A stretch of DNA of 17,230 nucleotides from an uncultured Candidatus Thioglobus sp. (GTDB lineage: Bacteria; Pseudomonadota; Gammaproteobacteria; PS1; Thioglobaceae): positions 1 to 17,230 of the forward strand of contig CAJVCK010000014.1 in NCBI GenBank assembly GCA_910595805.1, given 5' to 3'. The first letter of the stretch is position 1; each line of letters opens with the position of its first letter. The notes under the pieces are model-generated. The model had not been told where the DNA came from and did not search any database. It was given only the letters and a program-made list of their open reading frames with translations. Below, piece after piece: positions 6,310 through 15,062 of this stretch. Made by a program: the position numbers and the translations under genes.

Positions 6310-8225
6310 TGCAAAAAAATCCTTTTAAATTTTCTACATCTATTGTTTCCCGTAGAGTGCAAAATTACTGGTACAGACAAGGTCTAATCAAATATTTCTT
6401 TATCTTATTATTATTAGGCTTTAGTTTTCGCATCGCAACAATTAATCAGCTCTATGCAGGTGATATTTCAATACAAGAAAAAGGTGACAGACAAGCGGCT
6501 AAGAATATTCGAAACAAGGCCCGTCGTGGAGATATTTTAGATAGAAATGGCAATATACTAGCCAGCAATCTAATCTTAAAAAAGGTTAATTTAGATCCAA
6601 CATTAGTACAAAGCGAGTTTATACCAAAACTTTCAGCAGCATTAGAAATGCAAGAACAAGAACTTAGAGACAAAATTAAGCAAAAATTAAGCAAACGAGC
6701 CGGTAGAAAAAACCTAGTTATTAAAAAAAACCTTAAGTTGACTGATCCAATTCTTACAAACCTAAAAGAGTTATCAAAAATAAAGTTAAAAGTTTGTACT
6801 GCAAAACAAAAAGAAATAAAACTAGGCCTAATTGATCAGGCTTTAGTGATGGCTAATCTTAAAGAACATAAAGTAGAGCATGTGACTTATCAAGATTGCA
6901 AGAACAGGAAAATCAATGGCGTTGCCTTAGAAGAAGATACACGGAGATTCTACCCAAAATCTGCTTCATTGGCCCCGCTTATTGGTCGGTTAAATTATGA
7001 GAAACAAGGTGCTTTTGGTATTGAGCGTGAGTTTGAACATGTGCTTTCTGGTCAAGATGGCGTATCAAAATTAAGCCTTAATCAAGATTCACTAGGGTCA
7101 TATTTCAATCCCATAGTAACCAATAAACTTAAGCATGGTGACGATATAGAGTTAACCATTGATGCAAATATCCAATATCATACATATGACGCCATTAAAA
7201 AGTCAGTCAACTATCATGATGCCGATTCTGGGTCAGCCATAATATTGGCGCCAAATGGTGAAATCCTATCGATGGCTAACTACCCTGCTGACGATCCAAA
7301 TAACAAAGCCAACTATAACGCCAAAGATTACCGTAACCGCGTACTTGAAGATAAAGTAGAGCCTGGTTCAACAATGAAACCATTTACCATGCTCTTAGCA
7401 CTCGACCAGGGGAAGATTAAAGCAACTGAAGATGAATTAATTGATGTTTCTAAACGAATTGGTCACATCAAACCTGATGGGAAATATAAGGAAATGACAG
7501 TCAAGAAAATTTTACAAAAATCTCACAACCTAGGAACAGTCAATGTCTCTGAGAGGCTTGAAAAGGAAGATATGTACAATACCTGGAATAGACTTGGATT
7601 TGGACGCCCTCTTGGCCTAATACCAAGTATTGAGAACTCTGGGTCTTTAAGGCACTTTGATTCATGGGGGGCGGCCGATAAACGCACTTTGTCGTTTGGT
7701 CATGGACCTATGGAAACAAATTTAGCGCAATTAGCTAAAGCTTATCTGGTGTTTGCTAATGATGGTGCCACTCTGCCTTTAAAGCTCATTAAAAATTCAA
7801 ATACTTATGAACAGAGGGAGCAAGTTTTTAGTAAAGCAGCAACTGATAAAATCGCCGAATTATTAGATGCTGTTGTTACCTGGAAAGGCTCTGGATACCG
7901 AGCCCGAATAAAAGGTTATGACGTAGCAGGGAAAACTGGCACTGCAGAAATGGTTACAGGAAGAGGTTACAACAAAGAAGGTGTGAAACGTACTTTCTTT
8001 ACTGGCTTTGTTCCAGCTAAGAATCCAAAATATATTATGGCTATCAGACTAGATCACCCTAAAAAATGTTACAACTATTACAATTCTAACAACAGAGGAA
8101 AATGTGAAGGGTCTAACTCTGCAGCCATAACATTCAGAAAGACAATGGAAAAAGTTCTAAGCAGTGATCAGTCTATTAAAACCAACAAGAAAAAAGTAGA
8201 TCACTATTTGAGCTTACCTTTTTGA
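6309..8225 (+). CDS. ftsI: Peptidoglycan D,D-transpeptidase FtsI (penicillin-binding protein 3)
   Basis: FtsI cross-links septal peptidoglycan and is anchored in the inner membrane with its catalytic domain in the periplasm. A membrane helix lies at about residues 28-45. The N-terminal dimerisation part contains RRGDILDRNGNILA. The transpeptidase motifs are complete: the nucleophile Ser354 in PGSTMKP (SxxK), Ser405-His-Asn407 (SxN) and Lys542-Thr-Gly in AGKTGTAEM. At 638 residues it is about 50 longer than E. coli FtsI (588). The extra length is mostly in a Lys-rich region at about residues 95-200 before the RRFYPKSASLAPLIG block. It is the last gene of the cluster here: murE, which normally follows, is absent, and the last 22 nt overlap the end of dnaG on the other strand. 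Confidence 0.96.
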   Translation: MQKNPFKFSTSIVSRRVQNYWYRQGLIKYFFILLLLGFSFRIATINQLYAGDISIQEKGDRQAAKNIRNKARRGDILDRNGNILASNLILKKVNLDPTLVQSEFIPKLSAALEMQEQELRDKIKQKLSKRAGRKNLVIKKNLKLTDPILTNLKELSKIKLKVCTAKQKEIKLGLIDQALVMANLKEHKVEHVTYQDCKNRKINGVALEEDTRRFYPKSASLAPLIGRLNYEKQGAFGIEREFEHVLSGQDGVSKLSLNQDSLGSYFNPIVTNKLKHGDDIELTIDANIQYHTYDAIKKSVNYHDADSGSAIILAPNGEILSMANYPADDPNNKANYNAKDYRNRVLEDKVEPGSTMKPFTMLLALDQGKIKATEDELIDVSKRIGHIKPDGKYKEMTVKKILQKSHNLGTVNVSERLEKEDMYNTWNRLGFGRPLGLIPSIENSGSLRHFDSWGAADKRTLSFGHGPMETNLAQLAKAYLVFANDGATLPLKLIKNSNTYEQREQVFSKAATDKIAELLDAVVTWKGSGYRARIKGYDVAGKTGTAEMVTGRGYNKEGVKRTFFTGFVPAKNPKYIMAIRLDHPKKCYNYYNSNNRGKCEGSNSAAITFRKTMEKVLSSDQSIKTNKKKVDHYLSLPF

Positions 8226-10030
8226 ATACCTTCCATTATTTTTTGCTGTTCCTCTGTTGTCTTAGCACCAGAAATTTGCGCTTTAATTTTGGCATTTTCT
8301 TGGCGTTTTTCAGCTGCATTCAATGCAGATAAAAATTCATCTTTGGCCTGTTTTTCACTTAAATGTGGTACCAATGTACACAACTGTTTTAAACGATTAT
8401 AGATACCTGACTTGCTTTGAAAAGGCTTGATTAAATCACCTTGTGAGATATCTTCATCTATTTGCGCTGATCGAACTAACTCTAATAAAACTTCTGACCT
8501 CTTGATATTTCTAACCCTGACTTCAACTGTACCATCAGCAAGAGACGGATAATTAAGTAATAAGCTAATCATTCTGGACATAAGCGCTTTAACAGCGCTG
8601 TTTTCTTGAGACATGACGTTAGATTTTTGATATTCATCAGAAAAATCTGAAAAATCTGGTATTTGCCCCTCGAAAGAATCGCTTTCTGGCATTGGTATTG
8701 TCTCAACAGAAGTAGATATTGACTGTTCAGACTGTTGTTTAAAAACAGTCTGAACTTGACTAACGCTTTGTCCGACAACCTGGGCCACACCATCAATTAA
8801 CTGTTGTTGATAAATCTCATAATTAACTTGATTAATTAACGTCGATACTTTTTCTAAAAACAAGGTCTTACCTTCGATGGTGTCAAAATCTACTTCTGCC
8901 TTTACATGTTCAAATAAAAAATGAGACAACGTATGTGCTTTTTCAATACGCGCTTCAAAAGCTTGGGTTGACTCTTTTTTAACTAAAGTATCGGGGTCTT
9001 CACCATCAGGTAAAAATAAAAACTTAATGACTAAGCCCGCCTTAATGATTGGCAAAGCAACCTGCAACGCCTTCCAGGCAGCTTCTCGCCCTGCATTATC
9101 CCCATCAAAACAAAAAACAATGGTATTAGTGGTGCGGGCCAATATTTGCAAATGTACTGGTGTTGTTGCTGTACCTAATGTAGCAACAACTTTGGTAAAG
9201 TTAGCTTGGTGTAACGCCACCACATCCATATAGCCTTCAACCACTAAAACATAATCCATCGTACGGGAATATTTGCGTGCATGATAAAGACCATACAGTT
9301 CTCTTGATTTAGAAAAAATTGCACTTTCCGATGAGTTTAAATATTTTGCTTTTGCTTTATTGTCAAACGCTCTACCGCCAAAGGCAATCACACTGCCTTT
9401 GGCGTTATGAATAGGAAACATTAAACGATCACGGAAAAAATCATAATCACCATATTCGCCTGTTTTAACCAAACCAAGAGATTTTAAATCTATGCTGACT
9501 TGCTCATCTTTTTCAAATGCAAGTAATAGGTCCTGATTACTTGGTGGCGCAAAACCTAATTCAAAACGCTTAGCAATCTCACCACTAATACCTCTGTTTT
9601 TCGCATAACCAACAGCTTTATCTTTCGCTGGAGAGCCTCTAAGTTGTTGTTTATAAAAATCACTTACCTTTTGAGATAAGTCTCGATAACGCTCTAACCG
9701 AGGATCTACAGGCTTAGTATTGCTATCATATTCAATTTTCAAGCCAAACTCACCAGCAATAACCTCAATCGCTTCAACAAAATCCAGGTTATCAAATTTT
9801 TGCACAAAACTAATCGCGCCACCGCTCTCACCACACTTAAAACAATGATAAAATTGCTTGTGACTATTAACGGCAAAGTTGCGATTTTTACCGCCATGAA
9901 AAGGACAAGGCGCCCGATAATCGCTGCCTGTTTTTTTGAGCGACAAACGTTTTGAAATCAAATCGACTATATCAATTTGATTAGGTAAATCATCAATAAA
10001 ACTTTGACTAATGTAAGGCATAAAATACAT
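8204..10030 (-). CDS. dnaG: DNA primase DnaG
   Basis: DnaG synthesises the RNA primers for replication at the fork, together with the DnaB helicase. The CHC2 zinc-binding domain is at the N-terminus with Cys42, His45, Cys63 and Cys66. The TOPRIM catalytic core shows Glu265 in VVEGYMD and Asp309-Gly-Asp311 in CFDGDNAGREA. A C-terminal helicase-binding region of low conservation follows. At 608 residues it is slightly longer than the E. coli protein (581). Two starts are possible: ATG at 10030, or the ATG three codons later at 10021, which gives MPYISQSFIDDL and fits family alignments better. Neither has a clear ribosome site. It stands apart from rpsU and rpoD, its usual operon partners. It converges on ftsI and diverges from the acyltransferase with almost no spacer. 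Confidence 0.95.
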   Translation of the reverse strand: MYFMPYISQSFIDDLPNQIDIVDLISKRLSLKKTGSDYRAPCPFHGGKNRNFAVNSHKQFYHCFKCGESGGAISFVQKFDNLDFVEAIEVIAGEFGLKIEYDSNTKPVDPRLERYRDLSQKVSDFYKQQLRGSPAKDKAVGYAKNRGISGEIAKRFELGFAPPSNQDLLLAFEKDEQVSIDLKSLGLVKTGEYGDYDFFRDRLMFPIHNAKGSVIAFGGRAFDNKAKAKYLNSSESAIFSKSRELYGLYHARKYSRTMDYVLVVEGYMDVVALHQANFTKVVATLGTATTPVHLQILARTTNTIVFCFDGDNAGREAAWKALQVALPIIKAGLVIKFLFLPDGEDPDTLVKKESTQAFEARIEKAHTLSHFLFEHVKAEVDFDTIEGKTLFLEKVSTLINQVNYEIYQQQLIDGVAQVVGQSVSQVQTVFKQQSEQSISTSVETIPMPESDSFEGQIPDFSDFSDEYQKSNVMSQENSAVKALMSRMISLLLNYPSLADGTVEVRVRNIKRSEVLLELVRSAQIDEDISQGDLIKPFQSKSGIYNRLKQLCTLVPHLSEKQAKDEFLSALNAAEKRQENAKIKAQISGAKTTEEQQKIMEGIQKGKLK

Positions 10031-10034
10031 TTTA

Positions 10035-10946
10035 ATGAAAAAACAAAATTTTTATCATCCTAAATTTATACCGACTTGGGTTTTGATCGGATTTATGAAA
10101 TTAGGCGCCAAATTACCCTTTAAAGCGCAAATGATTTTTGGCACTGGTATTGGTCGACTACTCCACTTAATCTCGTCCATAGAAAAATTATCAAACCGTA
10201 GAAAAATTGCATTTACCAACATCTCGCGATGCTTTCCAAAAAAAAGTCGAATTGAAGTCGATAATTTGGTTAAAGAAAACTTTGTAGCTGTTGGGATTTC
10301 TATTTTTGAAACTGCCAATGCTTACTTTGGCCAAAGCGACAAAATCGAAAAACTCATTACTATCCATAATGAGCATTACCTAACCGAGGCATTAAAAAAT
10401 AAGCAAGGAGTTATTTTATTAACTGCACATTTTATGCCGCTCATGCTTAGTTCAAGGGCATTACTATTAAAACATAAAATTGCCAATATTTATCGCCCGC
10501 AAAATAATAAATTGTTTGATGAAATAATGCGCAAGGGCTTTGTTAATAACGGGGCAACGATGATTAAGACTAAAGATACACGTCCTATGATAAAGGCTAT
10601 TAAAAGTGGTTTACCAATTTGGTATGCGCCTGACCAAGATTTGGGAGAGAGAAGTTCTGTTTTTGCACCTTTTTTTAACATTCAAACCGCCACAATTGCT
10701 GCAACAGCACGTCTAGCAAAAACACCCGAAACAGTTGTAATTCCTTATTTCTTTATTCGTAACTCTCAAGGGTACAGTATGACTTTTGAATCGCCCTTGT
10801 CTAATTATCCAACAGATGATCCAATAGAAAACGCAACTATAACCAATCAGATATTACAAGATCAGATACTTAAAGCACCAGAGCAGTATCTTTGGATTCA
10901 TAAGCGTTTTAAAACTAGGCCTAACGGTGAATCCTTTTTTTATTAA
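10035..10946 (+). CDS. LpxL/HtrB-family acyltransferase with altered catalytic motif
   Basis: The family (LpxL, LpxM, LpxP) adds secondary acyl chains to lipid A at the inner face of the inner membrane. The 303-residue length, the N-terminal YHPKFIPTW, the membrane-interacting start, NRRKIAFTNISRCFP, NIYRPQNN, WYAPDQDLG and SVFAPFFN all match it. The family's HX4E/D catalytic motif here reads His132-Phe-Met-Pro-Leu-Met137, so the acidic residue is replaced by Met (codon 10443-10445). The E. coli LpxL motif is HFMSLE, and the surrounding residues align without a gap. Either the protein has lost the usual activity, or it uses another acid or has another role. The gene starts 4 bp from the dnaG start on the other strand. 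No recognised lipid A gene is adjacent. Which of LpxL or LpxM it corresponds to cannot be decided. Confidence 0.85.
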   Translation: MKKQNFYHPKFIPTWVLIGFMKLGAKLPFKAQMIFGTGIGRLLHLISSIEKLSNRRKIAFTNISRCFPKKSRIEVDNLVKENFVAVGISIFETANAYFGQSDKIEKLITIHNEHYLTEALKNKQGVILLTAHFMPLMLSSRALLLKHKIANIYRPQNNKLFDEIMRKGFVNNGATMIKTKDTRPMIKAIKSGLPIWYAPDQDLGERSSVFAPFFNIQTATIAATARLAKTPETVVIPYFFIRNSQGYSMTFESPLSNYPTDDPIENATITNQILQDQILKAPEQYLWIHKRFKTRPNGESFFY

Positions 10947-10973
10947 AAGTCTCATTTTTTTTATCTTAAGGGA

Positions 10974-11006
10974 TAGAATCAAAAATATAATTAGCGTATA
11001 ATTAGC
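10974..11006 (+). promoter_or_regulatory. Promoter region of rpsO with duplicated -10 element
   Basis: The 10-mer TATAATTAGC occurs twice, at 10986-10995 and 10997-11006, offset by 11 bp. The second copy has TAGAAT (10974-10979) 17 bp upstream as a partial -35. Transcription from it would begin near 11009 and leave a 35-nt leader with no clear Shine-Dalgarno before rpsO. The two perfect -10 boxes are seen directly; the use of either is inferred. Confidence 0.55.
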
Positions 11007-11043
11007 CCTTTAAAAAATTTGATTAACTATTTCATACTAAATT

Positions 11044-11304
11044 ATGTCAATTGATACACAAGCAATTATTAAAGAGTACCAACAAGATGATAAAGATACT
11101 GGTTCAACCAATGTACAAGTTGCATTGCTAACTGCTCGCATTAAGCATTTAACCGAACACTTTAAAACTCACAAAAAAGATCATCACTCAAGAAGAGGTC
11201 TTCTGCGTTTGGTTTCTCAACGTAAAAAATTACTAACTTATCTTAGAGGCAGCAATGTAACTGCTTACTCTGATTTAATTTCTCGTTTAGGTTTGAGAAA
11301 ATAA
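11044..11304 (+). CDS. rpsO: 30S ribosomal protein S15
   Basis: S15 binds 16S rRNA early in assembly of the platform of the small subunit and contributes to a bridge to the 50S subunit. The 86 residues are close to the usual 89. The family pattern is clear: [33 protein letters not shown] and [12 protein letters not shown]. No ribosome site is visible before the ATG. In E. coli, S15 represses its own mRNA through a pseudoknot in the leader; I cannot identify such a structure here. The gene has its own promoter and a strong terminator, so it is probably a single-gene unit. It is not followed by pnp, its common partner. Confidence 0.97.
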   Translation: MSIDTQAIIKEYQQDDKDTGSTNVQVALLTARIKHLTEHFKTHKKDHHSRRGLLRLVSQRKKLLTYLRGSNVTAYSDLISRLGLRK

Positions 11305-11320
11305 GTTTTATACTTTGATA

Positions 11321-11347
11321 AAAAGCCCCTTTTTTGGGGCTTTTTTT
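11321..11347 (+). terminator. Rho-independent terminator of rpsO
   Basis: GCCCC (11325-11329), a loop of six T, and GGGGC (11336-11340) form a hairpin that extends with AAAA before and TTTT after, and ends in a run of seven T (11341-11347). It lies 16 bp after the rpsO stop and 27 bp before prfB. It is the only textbook terminator in the window. Confidence 0.93.
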
Positions 11348-11374
11348 ATGTCTAGTCAATAGTAAAATTACCCC

Positions 11375-12469
11375 ATGGAACTTTCCCCTACTTATCAAAA
11401 AATTGATGATCTAACAGAACGATCTTCTATCCTGTCCGCACACCTTGATTTGGAAGAAAAACAAGGTCGCTTAGAAGAAGTATTACTAGAAATGGAAAAC
11501 CCAGATATTTGGTCCAACCCAAAAGAAGCACAAGCTTTGGGTCAAGAAAAATCAAAATTAGAATCAATTTGTCAAACCTTTGATGAAGCGAGTGCCGTAC
11601 TAGAAGACGCTAGAGAACTTTTAGACATGGCACAGTCAGAGAAGGACGAAGATACAGTCAATAGCGTTATTACCGATTTGGAAAAAGTTGAGTATTCTGT
11701 TAAAAAATTAGAATTTCAACGCATGTTTAGTGGTGAGCTTGATGCTAATTCAGCTTACTTAGACATTCAATCAGGCTCAGGTGGTACTGAAGCGCAAGAC
11801 TGGGCGGAAATGATTTTACGAATGTACTTACGCTGGGGTGATAAACACAACTTCAAAGTTAAACTCATGGAAGTGTCAGCCGGTGAAGTTGCTGGCATTA
11901 AATCAGCCACCATTCATTTTGATGGTGAATATGCGTTTGGCTGGTTACGCAGTGAAATCGGCATTCATCGCTTGGTCAGAAAATCACCCTTTAATGCCAA
12001 TGGAAAACGCCACACTTCTTTTTCATCAGTCTTTGTTTCACCTGAAGTAGATGATAATATCGATATTGAAATTAACAAAGCTGATATCCGTATTGATACT
12101 TATCGCGCTAGTGGTGCTGGTGGCCAACATGTTAATAAGACTGATTCAGCAGTACGTATCACCCACCTACCCACTAGCACTGTCGTGCAATGTCAAGATG
12201 GACGAAGTCAACATGCCAATAAAGACCAAGCCATGAAACAGTTAAAATCCAAACTTTATGAGCTAGAAATGCAAAAGCGTAATAGTGAAAATCAAGAACT
12301 AGAAGATGCTAAATCTGATATTGGTTGGGGTCACCAAATTCGTTCTTACGTACTTGATCAATCTCGCATTAAGGATTTACGCACAGGCGTAGAATCGTCC
12401 AACACACAAGATGTGCTAGATGGTAATTTAGATAAATTTATTGAAGCCAGTCTTAAAGCTGGTTATTAG
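11375..12469 (+). CDS. prfB: Peptide chain release factor 2, without programmed frameshift
   Basis: RF2 ends translation at UAA and UGA codons. The 364-residue frame is continuous. The stop-recognition tripeptide Ser204-Pro-Phe206 identifies RF2 rather than RF1. The peptidyl-tRNA hydrolysis motif Gly249-Gly250-Gln251 lies in [18 protein letters not shown]. In E. coli the gene contains an in-frame UGA at codon 26 and needs a +1 shift (CTT TGA C). Here the same place reads CTT GAT (11444-11449, Leu24-Asp25) in a single frame, and the stimulating purine-rich site is also missing. The start has no Shine-Dalgarno, and TAAAAT at 11363-11368 sits where a leaderless transcript would begin. The gor gene follows after 10 bp. 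Confidence 0.96.
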   Translation: MELSPTYQKIDDLTERSSILSAHLDLEEKQGRLEEVLLEMENPDIWSNPKEAQALGQEKSKLESICQTFDEASAVLEDARELLDMAQSEKDEDTVNSVITDLEKVEYSVKKLEFQRMFSGELDANSAYLDIQSGSGGTEAQDWAEMILRMYLRWGDKHNFKVKLMEVSAGEVAGIKSATIHFDGEYAFGWLRSEIGIHRLVRKSPFNANGKRHTSFSSVFVSPEVDDNIDIEINKADIRIDTYRASGAGGQHVNKTDSAVRITHLPTSTVVQCQDGRSQHANKDQAMKQLKSKLYELEMQKRNSENQELEDAKSDIGWGHQIRSYVLDQSRIKDLRTGVESSNTQDVLDGNLDKFIEASLKAGY

Positions 12470-12479
12470 GAGAACATTA

Positions 12480-13820
12480 ATGACAAACAAAACAAAACAT
12501 TACGACATGATAGCCATTGGCGCAGGATCAGGCGGATTATCAGCCGTTGAACGTGCCAGTGAATACGGTAAAAAATGTGCTGTCATTGAAGTAAAAACCA
12601 TTGGTGGCACTTGTGTAAATGTTGGCTGTGTTCCTAAAAAAGTCATGTGGTTTGCTGCTAATACAGCTACACAAATCAACAGTTCTCAAGGTTTTGGATT
12701 TGATGTCGAAGTTAAAAACTTCTCATGGAAAAAACTCAAAGATGGTAGAGATAACTATATCAAAGGCATTACCAATTGGTATGACGGCTACTTGGAAGAT
12801 TTGGGCATTGATTACTTTCATGGCTTTGGTAAATTAGTTGATAAAAATACAGTTTCTGTTAATGGCGAGCTCTATACGGCTGATCATATTGTGCTTTCCC
12901 CTGGAGGCGAACCAACCGTGCCACATATTGAAGGCGCTCAATATGGCATCACTTCTGATGGCTTCTTTGAGTTAGAAGATTTACCTAAAAAAGTAGCCGT
13001 GATTGGTGGTGGTTATATCGGTGTCGAGCTAGCTGGCGTATTAAATGCTTTAGGCTCCGACGTAGAGATATTTGGTCGTGCTGATACACTGCTTAGAGGA
13101 TTTGATCCGATGATTCAAGCGGCGCTAGACAAAGACTATACGGCACACGGCATTAAAATCCATCACGGCTCTCAAATTGACAAAGTCACTAAAAACAAAA
13201 CCTTAATCACCAACAAAGGAGAATATTCTGGGTTTGATGAAATTATTTGGGCAGTAGGCAGAACACCAATGACACAACATCTAGGTCTAGAAAATGCCGG
13301 CGTAAAGTGCGACCAACGTGGCTTTATTCCCACTAATAAGTTTCAAAAAACCAATGTTAGTAATATCTTTGCTTTAGGTGATGCCACTGGAAGAGCTCCA
13401 CTCACACCAGTTGCAATCGCCGCTGGTAGACGATTATCTGATCGACTTTATAATGGCATGAAAAATCGACACCTTAATTACAAAAATATTCCAACGGTGG
13501 TTTTTTCTCATCCGCCAATTGGCACTATCGGCTTTACTGAAGACGAAGCTAATAAAAAATTTAACCAGGTAAAAATCTATAAATCAGAGTTCACACCAAT
13601 GGCTGATGCACTACTTAACCATAAAACCACTACAGCACTAAAGCTGGTGTGTGTGGGTGACAACGAAAAAATTGTCGGCTGCCATATTATGGGTCATGGC
13701 GCTGATGAGATGTTACAAGGTTTTGCCGTGGCGATTAAGATGGGCGCAACTAAAAAGCAATTTGATGATACGGTTGCTATTCATCCGTCGAGTGCTGAAG
13801 AACTCGTAACATTAAGGTAG
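12480..13820 (+). CDS. gor: Glutathione-disulfide reductase
   Basis: Gor reduces glutathione disulfide with NADPH and keeps the cytoplasm reducing. The FAD loop GAGSGG is near residue 15. The redox-active disulfide lies in [13 protein letters not shown], the NADPH-binding loop in [12 protein letters not shown] and the second FAD motif in IFALGDATG. The C-terminal His-Glu pair lies in [12 protein letters not shown], with His contributed across the dimer. The frame stays open upstream to an ATG at 12441, inside prfB. I prefer the ATG at 12480 because AGGAGA (12468-12473) lies six bases ahead and [14 protein letters not shown] matches the E. coli start (MTKHYDYIAIG). That gives 446 residues, near the E. 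coli length of 450. Probably co-transcribed with prfB. The stop codon directly abuts that of the nuclease gene on the other strand. Confidence 0.95.
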   Translation: MTNKTKHYDMIAIGAGSGGLSAVERASEYGKKCAVIEVKTIGGTCVNVGCVPKKVMWFAANTATQINSSQGFGFDVEVKNFSWKKLKDGRDNYIKGITNWYDGYLEDLGIDYFHGFGKLVDKNTVSVNGELYTADHIVLSPGGEPTVPHIEGAQYGITSDGFFELEDLPKKVAVIGGGYIGVELAGVLNALGSDVEIFGRADTLLRGFDPMIQAALDKDYTAHGIKIHHGSQIDKVTKNKTLITNKGEYSGFDEIIWAVGRTPMTQHLGLENAGVKCDQRGFIPTNKFQKTNVSNIFALGDATGRAPLTPVAIAAGRRLSDRLYNGMKNRHLNYKNIPTVVFSHPPIGTIGFTEDEANKKFNQVKIYKSEFTPMADALLNHKTTTALKLVCVGDNEKIVGCHIMGHGADEMLQGFAVAIKMGATKKQFDDTVAIHPSSAEELVTLR

Positions 13821-14297
13821 TTAACGTCGATTTAACTTTCGCCATTTATACGGTTCGATCGGTGGGGTGTAAAAACCCCAAAATCCGAATTTTTCTGCCC
13901 TAGCTAAATCCTCCTCTTGTCGATAACTGTCTTTATAAGAATACGCCATACCCGATTCAACCATAAGCTTAGCAATATCGACATTTCCTTTATAAACTTT
14001 AACTAAAATTCGTTTATAGTGATCGACACCTATTGGTTTAATAGATAATTTTCCAGGCAGCTTTCCTAGGGTTTTTTTTAAATAATCTTTAGATAGACGA
14101 CCACAATCAATGGTTTTATTTTTTATTTTTCGGCACTTTTGATGAATCTCTGGGGTATCTATGCCAGCAATACGCATCTGCATACTAATACTATCACCGT
14201 CAACAATATATAACGTTTTTTCACTCTCTAAAGTAATATCACTAACCTGGGCAAAAGCATTGATAGTAGCCAGAAAGCACAAGGCAAATAACTTCAT
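13821..14297 (-). CDS. Exported thermonuclease-like (SNase domain) nuclease
   Basis: The 158-residue protein has a short signal peptide (Lys2, then a hydrophobic stretch, with likely cleavage after Ala-Phe-Ala at residue 16), so it should act outside the cytoplasm. The staphylococcal nuclease fold follows. The catalytic set known from Staphylococcus aureus can be matched: Asp33/Asp35 in VDGDS, Arg42 and Asp47 with Glu50 in RIAGIDTPE, and Arg96 in YKRIL. The motif GMAYSY and the tail RAEKFGFWG are also typical. Cys55 and Cys65 could form a disulfide. A calcium-dependent DNase/RNase activity is expected from the family; the biological use (nutrient scavenging, DNA turnover) is not visible from the context. 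The gene diverges from hisI and meets gor end to end. Confidence 0.88.
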   Translation of the reverse strand: MKLFALCFLATINAFAQVSDITLESEKTLYIVDGDSISMQMRIAGIDTPEIHQKCRKIKNKTIDCGRLSKDYLKKTLGKLPGKLSIKPIGVDHYKRILVKVYKGNVDIAKLMVESGMAYSYKDSYRQEEDLARAEKFGFWGFYTPPIEPYKWRKLNRR

Positions 14298-14353
14298 ATA
14301 AACAAATACTAGCGGTAAAATTAATTAATTAATCTTAACATACTCGTAAGTAC
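14298..14353. promoter_or_regulatory. Divergent intergenic region, nuclease / hisI
   Basis: The 56-bp gap must carry both promoters. It contains GGTAAAATTAATT, a possible plus-strand -10 (TAAAAT, 14316-14321), and the self-complementary run TTAATTAATTAA (14321-14332). No good -35 is visible for either direction, so exact promoters are not called. The hisI GTG is preceded only by a weak TAAG. Confidence 0.3.
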
Positions 14354-14734
14354 GTGAGCGCATTAGAACAAACACAATTTGACAGTAACGGTTTAATTCC
14401 GGCAATCGCCCAGGATTTTGAAACAGGGGAAATCCTGATGTTTGCGTGGATGAACAAAGAGTCATTAACACTTACGATCGAAAAACAACAGGCAGTATAT
14501 TATTCTCGCTCTAGAAAGAAACTTTGGTTTAAAGGTGAAGAATCTGGACACACGCAATTAATCAAAGAAATCTATACAGATTGCGATAATGATGTTATCC
14601 TGCTTAAAGTTGAACAAATAGGCGGTATCGCTTGCCACACTGGCAGGAAGTCGTGCTTTTTTCAAAGACTACAAGATAGCAACTGGAAAAATGTTGCAAA
14701 AGTAATTAAAGACCCAAAAGATATTTATGGATGA
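14354..14734 (+). CDS. hisI: Phosphoribosyl-AMP cyclohydrolase
   Basis: HisI opens the purine ring of phosphoribosyl-AMP in the third step of histidine synthesis. It is a separate 126-residue protein, not fused to HisE as in E. coli. Metal ligands are clear: Asp76-Cys77-Asp78-Asn-Asp80 and Cys94-His95, with Cys101 in [10 protein letters not shown]. The motifs LMFAWMN, YYSRSR and [10 protein letters not shown] are family standard. The start is GTG at 14354, chosen because the frame does not extend usefully upstream and the N-terminus fits related proteins. It overlaps hisE by 8 nt. Confidence 0.96.
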   Translation: MSALEQTQFDSNGLIPAIAQDFETGEILMFAWMNKESLTLTIEKQQAVYYSRSRKKLWFKGEESGHTQLIKEIYTDCDNDVILLKVEQIGGIACHTGRKSCFFQRLQDSNWKNVAKVIKDPKDIYG

Positions 14735-15044
14735 TATTCTAAAACAACTAGAACAAGTGCTTGAACAACGAAAATCTGCCAAGGCAGATAAATCTTACGT
14801 CTCTTCCTTGTATGCAAAAGGCTTAGATGAGATCCTAAAAAAAATAGGCGAAGAATCTACCGAAGTAGTGATGGCTGCCAAAGACAATGATAAGGATAAA
14901 ATCATTTATGAGGTGGCAGACCTATGGTTTCACACCTTAGTATTACTGCGACACAAAGATATCGAAGTGTCTAAAATACAAAATGAGTTATCGTCAAGAT
15001 TTGGCTTGTCAGGCTTAAAAGAAAAAGCCAATAGAAATAATTAA
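14727..15044 (+). CDS. hisE: Phosphoribosyl-ATP pyrophosphatase
   Basis: HisE hydrolyses phosphoribosyl-ATP to phosphoribosyl-AMP, the second step of histidine synthesis. It is a 105-residue MazG-like all-alpha protein. The signature is Lys-Gly-hydrophobic-Asp-Glu-Ile, then [14 protein letters not shown] and [14 protein letters not shown], with the acidic residues that bind magnesium. Its ATG lies inside hisI (8-nt overlap), which indicates translational coupling. tatA follows after 18 bp. The his-tat adjacency is common in proteobacteria, often with a HIT-family gene between them, which is missing here. Confidence 0.96.
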   Translation: MDDILKQLEQVLEQRKSAKADKSYVSSLYAKGLDEILKKIGEESTEVVMAAKDNDKDKIIYEVADLWFHTLVLLRHKDIEVSKIQNELSSRFGLSGLKEKANRNN

Positions 15045-15062
15045 ACAATAGGGGAAATAAAT

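Noticed and set aside
10055..10681. Minus-strand frames inside the acyltransferase gene
   Set aside because: No ribosome sites or recognisable domains; the plus-strand protein carries the family motifs throughout.
11838..12236. Alternative-frame ORFs inside prfB
   Set aside because: They are shadows of a gene with full-length conservation of RF2 motifs.
12441..12479. Upstream ATG extending gor by 13 codons into prfB
   Set aside because: The extension lies in prfB and has no homologous counterpart, while the ATG at 12480 has AGGAGA at the right distance and matches the family N-terminus.
14321..14332. TTAATTAATTAA as an operator
   Set aside because: A simple 4-bp repeat in an AT-rich spacer; symmetry follows from the repeat itself and no second site is present.
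14345..14354. CGTA-AG-TACG hairpin over the hisI start codon
   Set aside because: Four base pairs with a two-base loop cannot form a stable hairpin.
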